This document shows positions 33,922 to 41,174 of a stretch of DNA of 64,000 bases, piece by piece. The notes beneath the pieces are model-generated. The model was given only the letters and a program-made list of their open reading frames with translations. It was not told where the DNA came from and ran no database searches. The position numbers and the translations under genes were made by a program. Each line of letters opens with the position of its first letter. The stretch's first letter is position 1. The DNA is taken from NCBI RefSeq assembly GCF_031624635.1, contig NZ_JAMQOQ010000008.1:1-64000 (forward strand), written 5' to 3'. The stretch comes from Halogeometricum sp. S3BR5-2. Lineage in GTDB: Archaea; Halobacteriota; Halobacteria; Halobacteriales; Haloferacaceae.

Positions 33922-34584
33922 TTACGTCTTGCCGAGGCTCGCCTTCTCGAAGGGTGATTCCCCGGTCGGAATGCGAAGCTCCTGTCGGTCTCCGACCCGC
34001 TCGGCCAGCTTCCGTTTTAGGTACTGTCTCGCCGTCGACGGCGTGAAGACGCCCTTGTCGAGCATGTCGCCGACGACGTCTTTGAGGGCCGCGAACTGTC
34101 CCTGTAGGTGGCCGTCGCCGACCGGCTCGCCGTCGTACCAGCGCACCGTCGCGAGCGCGCCGTTCCCGACCGTCTCTCCCTGTTCGACTGTCTCCGAGTC
34201 GTACTGCAGGCCGAACCACAGCGTCCGGTAGGCGGTCACCTCGAACGTCGTCGACACCACGAAGAACGCCTCGTGGTGGAGGTAGTCGAGATGGTCAGCG
34301 ACGATCTCGTCGAGGGTGAGCGCGGTGGCGCGGGGCTTCGGCTCGACGACCGTCGACGGTCGGTCCTCGTCAGCGAGGTAGCCGTCGACCGCATCTGCCT
34401 CGAGGCCATCGGCCAGTTCCGCCAGCAGCTGCTTCGCCCACTTCGAGTCGGTATCCTCGCCACCGAACGGCGACTTAGCCGAGATTCGGTGCTTGAGCTT
34501 CAGGTTCGCAGCACCCCAATGAGAGTAGTGGAGCGTGTACTGTCCGTCCGTGCGTTCGTACGCAACGAGTGCGCGGTGGCCCAT
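33922..34584 (-). CDS. DUF6735-like plasmid protein
   Basis: A 220-residue protein starting MGHRALVAYERTDGQYTLHY, then 'SHWGAANLKLKHRI', the N-terminus I associate with the haloarchaeal DUF6735 family. The Shine-Dalgarno GAGGTGAT lies 7 bp upstream of ATG 34584 and decides the start. The middle has a Trp/Phe-rich beta region and the C-terminus is basic. Preceded by hairpin element E8. Function unknown. Confidence 0.75.
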   Translation of the reverse strand: MGHRALVAYERTDGQYTLHYSHWGAANLKLKHRISAKSPFGGEDTDSKWAKQLLAELADGLEADAVDGYLADEDRPSTVVEPKPRATALTLDEIVADHLDYLHHEAFFVVSTTFEVTAYRTLWFGLQYDSETVEQGETVGNGALATVRWYDGEPVGDGHLQGQFAALKDVVGDMLDKGVFTPSTARQYLKRKLAERVGDRQELRIPTGESPFEKASLGKT

Positions 34585-34623
34585 TTGAACAATCACCTCG
34601 CAGGGCGACCCACGACTGAATCG

Positions 34624-34642
34624 CCCCGCACCCCTCCCGGGG
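34624..34642 (-). promoter_or_regulatory. Hairpin element E8
   Basis: CCCCG/CGGGG arms around the loop GGAGGGGTG; 5' flank GTTGTTCGT. It lies in the 69-bp gap between two minus-strand genes, 39 bp before the DUF6735-like start. Confidence 0.6.
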
Positions 34643-34653
34643 GACGAACAACG

Positions 34654-35034
34654 CTACTCGTCGATCGGGTCGGGGGAACTGAGGTCCGCGTGGAGGACTT
34701 CGCCGTCGCGAACGACGTACCGCCTGGCCAGCACGGGGAAGCGGCACTTGGTGAACCCCGCTGTCTGGATATTGAACTCTTCGTCGGCTTCGAGCTGGTT
34801 GGCGAGTTCTTGCAGGAATTCGTGGGTCACGATGCCGCCCTTGTAGTCTGGGAGGCCGTTCTCCCGCGCCTCGTACACCTCGAAACCGTCGTATCCCCAA
34901 ATGGTGAGTTCTCCGTCTTCGGTCACCTCCCAGTCGAGCGTCCCGAAGCAGTAGCTCTCACAGAGCTCGCGGACTACCTGCGGATCCGATACGATCGCGC
35001 CGGTCGACGTCGTCGCAGCTTGCAGTGTCGCCAT
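34654..35034 (-). CDS. Hypothetical plasmid protein, 126 residues
   Basis: 'MATLQAATTSTGAIVSDPQVVRELCESYCFGTLDWEVTEDGELTIWGYDGFEVYEAR' and 'FTKCRFPVLARRYVVRDGEVLHADL' suggest a compact alpha/beta protein. No family recognised. It starts 17 bp after E9. It is conserved in style with the other E-element genes. Confidence 0.65.
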   Translation of the reverse strand: MATLQAATTSTGAIVSDPQVVRELCESYCFGTLDWEVTEDGELTIWGYDGFEVYEARENGLPDYKGGIVTHEFLQELANQLEADEEFNIQTAGFTKCRFPVLARRYVVRDGEVLHADLSSPDPIDE

Positions 35035-35051
35035 GTCTGGACCTCACGGGG

Positions 35052-35078
35052 TCGCCCCCGCACCCCTATCGGGGGCGA
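35052..35078 (-). promoter_or_regulatory. Hairpin element E9
   Basis: The longest perfect arms of the set: TCGCCCCCG/CGGGGGCGA (9 bp) around the loop ATAGGGGTG; 5' flank GGTTTA. Confidence 0.7.
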
Positions 35079-35125
35079 TAAACCAACGCGAGAGGTGCCT
35101 CCCTGGGAGTGGTCGGCGACTCCCG

Positions 35126-35314
35126 TTAGGAGTCTGCGTGGGCGTCCGCCCCGGCTCCGTCGCCCGGCCGCGTGAGAAGGCTTACCTCTTCCAGGAGGTC
35201 TCTCGCGGTCTCGACTCGTTCTCGATCCGCGTCGTCTAATCGGTCGACATCGAGTCGGTTGAGATTGCTGAGTACACGATGCATCCGGTAGCCCTGTTTG
35301 AACTCTTGCTCCAT
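35126..35314 (-). CDS. Hypothetical protein, 62 residues
   Basis: 'MEQEFKQGYRMHRVLSNLNRLDVDRLDDADRERVETARDLLEEVSLL' is helical and charged. ATG 35314 is preferred because the hairpin element at 35320-35341 directly precedes it. No family recognised. Confidence 0.5.
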   Translation of the reverse strand: MEQEFKQGYRMHRVLSNLNRLDVDRLDDADRERVETARDLLEEVSLLTRPGDGAGADAHADS

Positions 35315-35319
35315 CGGAA

Positions 35320-35341
35320 GCGCCTCACCGCTCGCCGGCGC
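35320..35341 (-). promoter_or_regulatory. Hairpin element E16 (divergent member)
   Basis: GCGCC/GGCGC arms around a loop containing GAGCGGTGA, 5 bp before ATG 35314. The loop is a weaker match to the consensus. Confidence 0.45.
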
Positions 35342-35467
35342 GGAAAGACTCAACGTTGCGTCTATTAACAGCAATAATAGCTCGCTTTCTCAGTTCGTGT
35401 AGGACCCCAAGGTTCCTGTCGGTTCTAGTCCGGCCACTAACTTCGACTGGTCGAAGCGAATTCAACA

Positions 35468-35495
35468 CTTCGGACTTGGCAGTATAATTACTTCG
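35468..35495 (+). promoter_or_regulatory. Mercury-regulon promoter box, copy 2 (merB)
   Basis: CTTCGGACTTGG, then AGTATAAT as TATA element, then ACTTCG. The left edge is 47 bp before the merB ATG (35515). TATA position suggests a leaderless message. Confidence 0.75.
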
Positions 35496-35514
35496 AGTAT
35501 AGATGTATAGGCGC

Positions 35515-36174
35515 ATGTCTAACCAAGACTGCAATTGCACCGACCCTTCGGTTGGCGAGAGTGACGCACAGACCCTCGCAACAGACAGTTGGATCGAAGC
35601 ACGACCGGTGAAGACCGCAGAATTCCCGACCCCAGTCGCAGACAACATGAGCCGGTTCTTCGGCGCCTCGATCGACACGTTCGACGACATGGTCGCGGCG
35701 ATCCGCAAAGTGGTCGAGGGGGACGGGATTGCTATCGACGAACTCTGTCACGTCGACGGCGAGACCCCGCACTACGCGAAGACGGCGGACGAAACCTACT
35801 ACTTCCGGTGTTTCTACGACGGGATCGCGCTCGCACATCTCGTGGACGAACCCGTCGAAATCCGGACTGAAACTCCCACGGAGGAGCCGATCGAGATCCA
35901 GATGTCACCCGCGGACGGTGTCGACGTCACGCCGCCAGACGCGGTCATGTCCTTCGGGGTGACCACTGAGAGCGACGTACCCGCTGACGAGACGCCTTCC
36001 GCGCCCGATGTCTACGGCGCTGTCTGTCCGTACGTGAAGGCGTTCTACACTCGCGAGGACTACGAGCGCTGGGCGGAAGACGTGGCGGCCACCACGGTCG
36101 GTATTCCCCTCGACGCCGGCGTTCCTATTGCCGCCGCACTGACGGCACCCGCACCGTCGGAGGGTGCCCAATGA
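35515..36174 (+). CDS. merB: Organomercurial lyase MerB
   Basis: A 219-residue protein of the alkylmercury lyase family, which cleaves the carbon-mercury bond and passes Hg(II) to MerA. The catalytic set is visible: C99 and D102 in 'FRCFYDGIALAHLV' and C171 in 'YGAVCPYVKAFYTREDYERWA', matching the Cys96/Asp99/Cys159 arrangement of the E. coli plasmid enzyme. Extra Cys occur at the N-terminus (C6, C8). ATG 35515 fits the promoter box. The DoxX-like gene overlaps its stop in ATGA. Confidence 0.9.
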   Translation: MSNQDCNCTDPSVGESDAQTLATDSWIEARPVKTAEFPTPVADNMSRFFGASIDTFDDMVAAIRKVVEGDGIAIDELCHVDGETPHYAKTADETYYFRCFYDGIALAHLVDEPVEIRTETPTEEPIEIQMSPADGVDVTPPDAVMSFGVTTESDVPADETPSAPDVYGAVCPYVKAFYTREDYERWAEDVAATTVGIPLDAGVPIAAALTAPAPSEGAQ

Positions 36175-36542
36175 GTCTGGAGAGTATCGCGCTCGCCGGT
36201 TCCCAAGCTCTGCTCGGACTCGTGGGCGTGGCCGTCGGCGGTGCGAAGGTCACCCATCAGGAGGACCAGATCGAAGACTTCCAGCGATTCGGATATCCAC
36301 AGTGGTTCCGAATCCTCACCGGTCTCATCGAGATTGGCGCCGGTCTCGCGTTGCTCGCGGGCCTGGTGTGGCTCTCCGCGTTCACCGTGGCGGGTGGGCT
36401 TCTCCTGAGTAGCGTGATGGTGGGCGCAGTGGCCACGCACATCCGTACTGGCGACCCACTATCGAAAACTGCCGTGCCAGCGGTCCTCTTCGCCTTCACA
36501 GCGGGGCTGCTCATAATCCGTGACGTGACGATCCCGCTGTAA
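36171..36542 (+). CDS. DoxX-like membrane protein in the merB operon
   Basis: A 123-residue protein with four hydrophobic helices; 'GGAKVTHQEDQIEDFQRFGYPQWFRILTGLIEIGAGLALLAGL' is the DoxX/DoxD-like pattern. It is translationally coupled to merB. A membrane role linked to mercury or thiol stress is likely, perhaps as a carrier or quinone-linked partner. It is not one of the known Mer transporters (MerT, MerC), which have Cys pairs in the first helix. Confidence 0.75.
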   Translation: MSLESIALAGSQALLGLVGVAVGGAKVTHQEDQIEDFQRFGYPQWFRILTGLIEIGAGLALLAGLVWLSAFTVAGGLLLSSVMVGAVATHIRTGDPLSKTAVPAVLFAFTAGLLIIRDVTIPL

Positions 36543-36554
36543 CGTTACCTCTCC

Positions 36555-36938
36555 TTACTCCTGGCCAGTAGCGAGTTCCGTCTCGTCGATTTCTTCGGCC
36601 CACGTGAGCAGTGGTTCCAGACGTTCTCCCAGTTCTTCACCGGTCTCTGTGAGTTCGTATTCGACCCGTGGCGGGATTTCGTCGTATTGCTCACGGGAGA
36701 GGATGCCGGCGTCGACGAGTTCCTCGAGTCGCGTCGAGAGCGTCGAGCTGCTCACCTCCTCGAACGTCGCTTCGATGTCGCCGTAGCGGGCTGGGCCGAT
36801 CGCGTCGACCACGCAGACGAGTTGCATCGCGTACCGGCGGCTGAGGAGGTCCATCACACCACCCAGTGGACAGAGGCAGTCGTGTCCGGGAGGCGACGAG
36901 TCGGCCGTTTCAGTCGCTGAGTCGGGGGTTTCTGCCAT
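36555..36938 (-). CDS. HxlR-family regulator, candidate mercury sensor 2
   Basis: A 127-residue paralogue of the regulator at 4572-4916. Cys21 and Cys23 in HDCLCPLGGVMDLLSRRY sit just before the HTH; recognition segment 'SSSTLSTRLEELVDAGILSREQYDEIPPRVEYELTETG'. It faces the box-bearing promoter of the Cys-Cys gene and follows merB-doxX convergently. It should be a repressor of the mercury genes. Confidence 0.8.
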   Translation of the reverse strand: MAETPDSATETADSSPPGHDCLCPLGGVMDLLSRRYAMQLVCVVDAIGPARYGDIEATFEEVSSSTLSTRLEELVDAGILSREQYDEIPPRVEYELTETGEELGERLEPLLTWAEEIDETELATGQE

Positions 36939-36967
36939 AGCTTTCGTTCACCAGACCTTGTCCGATA

Positions 36968-36995
36968 CTTCGGAGTTGACAGTATAAATAGTTCC
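36968..36995 (+). promoter_or_regulatory. Mercury-regulon promoter box, copy 3 (Cys-Cys gene)
   Basis: CTTCGGAGTTGAC, AGTATAAA, then AGTTCC. The left edge is 50 bp before ATG 37018. The same A/T core reads TTTATAC toward the divergent HxlR gene, so it may serve both. Confidence 0.75.
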
Positions 36996-37017
36996 GTATT
37001 CAAAGTAAAAACGCATC

Positions 37018-37356
37018 ATGAGTCAGAACGACTCCAAGCGCGAGGTCGCGTGCACGCTCACCGAGGAACAAGAAGCGGAACGGCGGGAGGAAGTTCGGGC
37101 CCGCCTCGTCGATCACTACCTCGGGTACGAGGAACACGAGAACGGCGTCGTCGTTCGCTTCGACGGAACGGACGAGTCACTCGAAGCACTCGCTGAGTTC
37201 ACGTCGAACGAGTTGCAGTGCTGTTCGTTCGCCGAATACGAGATCGCCGTCTCGCCCCCGTACGAGGAAACCCGCTTGACCGTCACCGGTCCCGACGGGA
37301 CGACGGAGATGTTCCAAGACGGGTTCGTCGACCGGCTGGACGTCGAATCAGCCTGA
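37018..37356 (+). CDS. Cys-Cys protein of the mercury regulon, 112 residues
   Basis: Acidic protein: 'VACTLTEEQEAERREEVRARLVDHYLGYEEHENGVVVRFDGTDESLEALAEFTSNELQCCSFAEYEIAVSPPYEETRLTVTGPDG'. The 'E-x-x-CC-x-F' motif in this setting recalls small proteins found in bacterial mercury and arsenic operons. I do not recognise a named family. With the mer box in its promoter, a cytoplasmic Hg(II)-binding or trafficking role is inferred. Confidence 0.75.
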   Translation: MSQNDSKREVACTLTEEQEAERREEVRARLVDHYLGYEEHENGVVVRFDGTDESLEALAEFTSNELQCCSFAEYEIAVSPPYEETRLTVTGPDGTTEMFQDGFVDRLDVESA

Positions 37357-37357
37357 C

Positions 37358-38284
37358 TCACTCTGTCCGGTCGAACCACTTGGCAAGCCCGGCACTCGTC
37401 GTCATCTCGACCACGCCGAAGACGACCGCGGGAAGCGACGCGATCGTCGGGAGGCCGGCCGCGATCACAAGTGCGGCCGCAACTGCGAAATCGCGCATCC
37501 CGACGGAGAGAACTGACGCGATACGAGTGGCTCGCTCCGCACGGTGACTCACGAGAAAGCCCACGCCGTATCCGAGCCCATTCAGGACCACGACGCCTGC
37601 AATGACACTTCCCAGGAGTCCCAGGTTCGAGCGGATGACGGCGGCGTTCGCGGCGGTTACACCGCCGATAATCAGGATCACCATTATGGCAGAGACGGCC
37701 GGGTAATGGGCATCATACGCGCCGACGCGCTCGGGCCACCGTGCTCGCAGACCGACGGCAAGTAACATAGGCGCAACGACCGCCACGACGAGCTGTTCGA
37801 CGATCGGCAGCGTCGGAACGGTCACGCCCCCAGCGAGCGCGGTGACGACCGCGGGAACGAACCCGAGACTCCCGACGCCGATGACCACCAGGGCCGTCGT
37901 CGAGAGCGCTGTATCGCCGCCTGCGAGTTCGGTCATCACCGGCGTCACGAGTTCCGGCGTCACAGCTCCGAGCACGACGAACCCCACAGTCAACTCGGGC
38001 GACAGCCCGAGGCCACGGGCGATGCCGAACGCCAAAACGGGCATCGCGACGTGACCCAGCAGGACGAGCGCGACCGCCCGGCCGCCGATCTGGCTGAACT
38101 GCTCGACCGAGAGCGTCAACGAGATGCTCCCGATCATCACCGCAAGAATAACCGTCGAGAAGCCGGTCACGACGGCAAGGTCCGTGACAGTGAGCCCGAG
38201 GGCCACCGAGAGCAGAATCCACACGAGGAGGTAGTCCTCGACGAGGGCCGAAAGCGATTGAAGTCGTCCGTAGAATGGTGCCAT
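37358..38284 (-). CDS. BASS-type (bile acid:Na+ symporter-like) carrier
   Basis: A 308-residue membrane protein with about ten helices. 'LAVVTGFSTVILAVMIGSISLTLSVEQF' and 'GFVVLGAVTPELVTPVMTELAGGDTALSTTALVVIGVGS' hold the crossover-helix pattern of the BASS/arsenite-permease-like fold. ATG 38284 (MAPFYGRLQ) suits the family. It is last in a SelW-like/Grx-like/Cys-protein/DoxX operon and probably exports an anion or thiol adduct. Na+ coupling is inferred from the family. Confidence 0.75.
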   Translation of the reverse strand: MAPFYGRLQSLSALVEDYLLVWILLSVALGLTVTDLAVVTGFSTVILAVMIGSISLTLSVEQFSQIGGRAVALVLLGHVAMPVLAFGIARGLGLSPELTVGFVVLGAVTPELVTPVMTELAGGDTALSTTALVVIGVGSLGFVPAVVTALAGGVTVPTLPIVEQLVVAVVAPMLLAVGLRARWPERVGAYDAHYPAVSAIMVILIIGGVTAANAAVIRSNLGLLGSVIAGVVVLNGLGYGVGFLVSHRAERATRIASVLSVGMRDFAVAAALVIAAGLPTIASLPAVVFGVVEMTTSAGLAKWFDRTE

Positions 38285-38393
38285 CGACGTTATCCCGTGG
38301 TGACGCAACCCTCTAGGGGTGGGAAACCCGCTCGGTTCGTAACCGGACTCAAACGGTGCCCGTCGAAAGATGCGCCTGGGGGACGGCGGGCGG

Positions 38394-38768
38394 TTATGTG
38401 TACCGGCGTACCTCCGGGGTGTCGAGGGCGATCAGGACGAGTGCGGCCGCGAGGACGCCGACGTTCTGCCATGTCGGGCCGGCCGTTCCCGCGGCGACGA
38501 CCATGATCGGCACCGCGATGAGCGCCGCGATTCGCGGGGCTCTGTCAAGGAGGAACAGCGCCGCCGCGCCGAGTTCGAGTGTGCCGACGATCGGGACGAG
38601 GATGGATGGTGCCGGTAGGCCGAGTGACTCGAAAAACCGGACCGATGTTCCGTAGGTGAGGAACTTGCTCGCGCCGGGGGCCAGCAGGAGCCCCGCCATT
38701 CCGTACCGGAGGAGTGGTCGAAGGTGCTGTCCGATGGCGAGGTCAGTTTCCTCAGTCTCGTGACTCAT
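38394..38768 (-). CDS. DoxX-family membrane protein
   Basis: A 124-residue four-helix protein: 'LLRYGMAGLLLAPGASKFLTYGTSVRFFESLGLPAPSILVPIVGTLELGAAALFLL' matches DoxX. In mycobacteria a DoxX protein forms a membrane complex with thiol and superoxide enzymes; here the neighbours are redox-type proteins too. Start 4 bp after the upstream gene ends. Confidence 0.8.
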   Translation of the reverse strand: MSHETEETDLAIGQHLRPLLRYGMAGLLLAPGASKFLTYGTSVRFFESLGLPAPSILVPIVGTLELGAAALFLLDRAPRIAALIAVPIMVVAAGTAGPTWQNVGVLAAALVLIALDTPEVRRYT

Positions 38769-38771
38769 CGG

Positions 38772-38981
38772 TCAATTCCGGGGACGACTATGTTCCGTCA
38801 GTGCCTCGCGGATTTCAGAGAGCGTGCCGTTCGTAGTGTGTTCCTCGACCCATGCTCGGTGGGTGTCGTCCCGGCGCGCTTTCTCCTTGATATGCTCGGC
38901 GACCTTCGCCGTCGCAAACTGTTCTTTTGCGCTCTCTGAGGAGTTACAGACCGGACAGTCTTCCTCGACGGCACCACTCAT
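38772..38981 (-). CDS. Small Cys protein, 69 residues
   Basis: 'MSGAVEEDCPVCNSSESAKEQFATAKVAEHIKEKARRDDTHRAWVEEHTTNGTLSEIREAL' has one CxxC followed by a helical region. The ATG overlaps the glutaredoxin-like stop in ATGA, supporting the start. A zinc knuckle or redox adaptor is possible. No named family. Confidence 0.7.
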   Translation of the reverse strand: MSGAVEEDCPVCNSSESAKEQFATAKVAEHIKEKARRDDTHRAWVEEHTTNGTLSEIREALTEHSRPRN

Positions 38982-39232
38982 GCGTAGTGTTCCTGGAGAT
39001 ATTCGACGATGTCGTCGGATTCGTACATTGTCACGTCGCGCTCGCGGTCGACGAGGAACGGGATCTGATCCTCGCCGCCCAGCGCTCGGAGGTGGTCGTG
39101 GGTCTGCTCGTTGCGCGTTTCGCCGGCGGCAGAGCGGGGGTTGTGGATGACGTACGAGACGCCGAGTTCGGTCAGCGCCTCGCGGACCTTCGCTGAGTAT
39201 CCACACCCTTCTGCCTGGTAGAGTTCTAACAT
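38978..39232 (-). CDS. Glutaredoxin-like / GST N-terminal-like protein
   Basis: An 84-residue thioredoxin-fold protein: 'MLELYQAEGCGYSAKVREALTELGVSYVIHN', 'IPFLVDRERDVTMYESDDIVEYLQEHYA'. The active site is C-G-Y-S (monothiol type), with the cis-Pro in 'QIPFLV' and the Glu-Ser that binds the thiol tripeptide backbone. In haloarchaea the thiol would be gamma-glutamylcysteine rather than glutathione. Confidence 0.85.
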   Translation of the reverse strand: MLELYQAEGCGYSAKVREALTELGVSYVIHNPRSAAGETRNEQTHDHLRALGGEDQIPFLVDRERDVTMYESDDIVEYLQEHYA

Positions 39233-39267
39233 GGTTGCGTGACTGGAGGGCCGTGTAGTTAGCGGGC

Positions 39268-39516
39268 TCAGGCGTGGGCGTGAACCCGGTCGTGGACGGT
39301 CTCAGTGATGGCCTCGAGGTCGATTTCGCCGCCGTGCTCGTCTTTGTCCCAGACGAGGTCGTCGTCGACCTGGATTTTGAACACGCCGCCGTGTCCGGGT
39401 TGTAGTCGAACGCCATCGAGATCCTGCCCGAACTCGTCAAGTAGCGTTTCCTGCGTTTCCACCGCGTGGTCACGGAGTCCGCACGGGACACAGTATTCGA
39501 TGTTGACTTCCGTCAT
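39268..39516 (-). CDS. SelW/SelT/SelH-family (Rdx) selenoprotein-like protein with CxxC
   Basis: An 82-residue thioredoxin-like protein: 'VNIEYCVPCGLRDHAVETQETLLDEFG' has the family's CxxC, and 'PGHGGVFKIQVDDDLVWDKDEHGGEIDLEAI' the strand-turn segment G.F.V. Cys replaces selenocysteine. It is first in the redox operon; palindromes upstream (39567-39600) lie between it and the divergent HxlR gene. Confidence 0.85.
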   Translation of the reverse strand: MTEVNIEYCVPCGLRDHAVETQETLLDEFGQDLDGVRLQPGHGGVFKIQVDDDLVWDKDEHGGEIDLEAITETVHDRVHAHA

Positions 39517-39566
39517 TGCAGTTCAACCAACGGCCGCCCCGCGGATAAGTATCAGGTATATGTTAC

Positions 39567-39600
39567 GAAACGACGTTTCATGCGCGAAACCGTGGTTTCG
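39567..39600. promoter_or_regulatory. Two tandem palindromes between the redox operon and its HxlR regulator
   Basis: GAAAC-GAC-GTTTC (39567-39579) and CGAAACC-GT-GGTTTCG (39585-39600) share the half-site GAAAC and have centres 20 bp apart, about two helical turns. Likely binding sites for the four-Cys HxlR at 39659. Confidence 0.6.
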
Positions 39601-39658
39601 TTTGTATACAACGTATCGAAGAGATACTCCTTTCAATCCAGCCGTTCGAGATACGTCT

Positions 39659-40048
39659 ATGAGTGATTCGGGCGGAGTCCCAGAGGACGAGTGCTTGGCG
39701 GTCTGGTGCGCGGGCGATGACTGGTGTGCAGTCACGTGTGCGATGGACATCATCGGCAAGAAGTGGCATCCCGTCATCGTTCACCGACTCTTGCAACACG
39801 GAGCGTTACGGTTCAACGAGCTCAGCAAGGAAGTCGATGGCATCACGAACAAGATGCTCTCACAGAGTCTCGAGGACTTAGAAGAGAAGGAACTCGTCGA
39901 CAGGGAGATCGTGAGCGAAAAACCCGTCGCGGTCGAGTATTCGCTCACTGAACGTGGTCAGTCCTTAGAGCCAGTCATCGACTCACTTGAGGAGTGGGGG
40001 AAGACGTATCTCCGGCCCACAGAGGATCAAGATCAATCTGTTTGCTGA
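39659..40048 (+). CDS. HxlR-family regulator with four N-terminal Cys
   Basis: A 129-residue winged-helix protein: 'AMDIIGKKWHPVIVHRLLQHGALRFNELSKEVDGITNKMLSQSLEDLEEKELVDR'. Cys12, 17, 23 and 27 precede the DNA-binding helices, twice the number in the mercury-linked HxlR proteins; a fifth Cys ends the protein. It is divergent from the SelW-like/Grx-like/DoxX/BASS operon. A disulfide or metal switch is likely. Confidence 0.85.
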   Translation: MSDSGGVPEDECLAVWCAGDDWCAVTCAMDIIGKKWHPVIVHRLLQHGALRFNELSKEVDGITNKMLSQSLEDLEEKELVDREIVSEKPVAVEYSLTERGQSLEPVIDSLEEWGKTYLRPTEDQDQSVC

Positions 40049-40098
40049 GCCAAATCTCATTTACAGAGCTGACTGATGAGACGCTAGTAGTGACTTCG

Positions 40099-40140
40099 AT
40101 TAACCAACGTACTCGTCACTTCTTCTCTGTGTTGGTTAAT
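40099..40140. repeat. Long-spaced inverted repeat, copy 2
   Basis: ATTAACCAAC (40099-40108) and GTTGGTTAAT (40131-40140), 22 bp apart, extending by one more pair outward. It overlaps the stop codon of the frameshifted zinc-ribbon gene. Confidence 0.75.
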
Positions 40141-41050
40141 CGATGCTTCCAGCTCTGCGCTCCTCCAGACTGGGTCCGTAGCGAGCCGAGCCACACACCC
40201 GGCACTCCCAGATCGGTTGCCCCGTCCACGCCTCATCCGGAACCGACTCGTGGGTCTGGAACCGATGGTCGGTCGCCCGTCCACAGGTTTGACAGTCGAG
40301 TTCCTGAATCGTCGGTACCGACGACACCTGGCGATCAGCCGCAGCCTCGCCACTGGATTCGGTCAACGCCATCGCTGGAACCAGCCACACCGCGTCATCG
40401 GCGTCGTCGAGGACCGCGTCGAGACGCGACGCGTCGCGGATGCCGTCCTCACGCTGGTCGTAGAGCCGCGTCGGGCCCTGCTCCGGATCCTCCGACGCTT
40501 CCTGCCCGTGCCACCCAGTCCGGTCACGGGCGACACTGAGAAGCCGCTCTCCCTCCTCTGACGACACCTGTACTGCGCCGGGGAGGGCCATTGCTCGGCC
40601 AGCTGGCGCGCCGGCGCCTCATCCAGATCGTAGATGAGCGTGTAGTCGTCGACGGCCGGCTCCGCCTCGTTGGCAGAGAGGAGGTTCGCCGCGGCGCCGC
40701 CCTTCGCGACGGCGCCGTAGAACGTGGTCGACTCGACGACCAGGTGGACGATGCCGAGGCACGTCGTCGAAGCTGACTCGTCCGTGCCAGTCGCGTCACC
40801 ACCGAGATGATTGGTGAGACAGAACCGGCATTTCGTCTGGCCGTCTGGGACTGACGCCCCACAGGACCGGCACTCGCCATCGGGTACCGTCGGCGCATCA
40901 GCGTCGCCACCAGTGCTCGTCGCGACGCGTTGGCGCCGGGAGGGCACTCTCACACCCGTCGTCCAGCCTCGTGTCCGGGCTGTGGGAAGCCTCGCCGGTC
41001 GGCCGTAGTTCTGCAAAGTCAGAATAGCGGTCGTACATCGGTTGGCTCAT
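40136..41050 (-). pseudogene. Frameshifted double-zinc-ribbon protein (paralogue of 42483-43352)
   Basis: Three frames together match the intact protein: from ATG 41050 (MSQPMYDRYSDFAELRPTGE), then 'ECRSCGASVPDGQTKCRFC...ESTTFYGAVAKGGAAANLL...DYTLIYDLDEAPARQLAEQWP', and after a shift near 40585 'GAVQVSSEEGERLLSVARDRTGW...IQELDCQTC...AWTGQPIWECRVCGSARYGP'. The first shift is near 40925, the second within a C-run. The outer two segments are in the same frame, so the shifts compensate. Sequencing error is possible but two shifts favour decay. Confidence 0.75.
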
Positions 41051-41174
41051 AACTTCTATCGGTATCGCATTTCAACGTCCGGACGCCTTCGCCCGCAAGG
41101 AACTCTTGATTATGCGAGACAGTACAAACATATATGAGAGCAGGGCGCGAACACTGTCCCAAGAGGTGCCAACC

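Noticed and set aside
36171-36542. DoxX-like protein as a MerT/MerC mercury transporter
   Set aside because: No Cys pair in the first helix; the DoxX pattern fits better.
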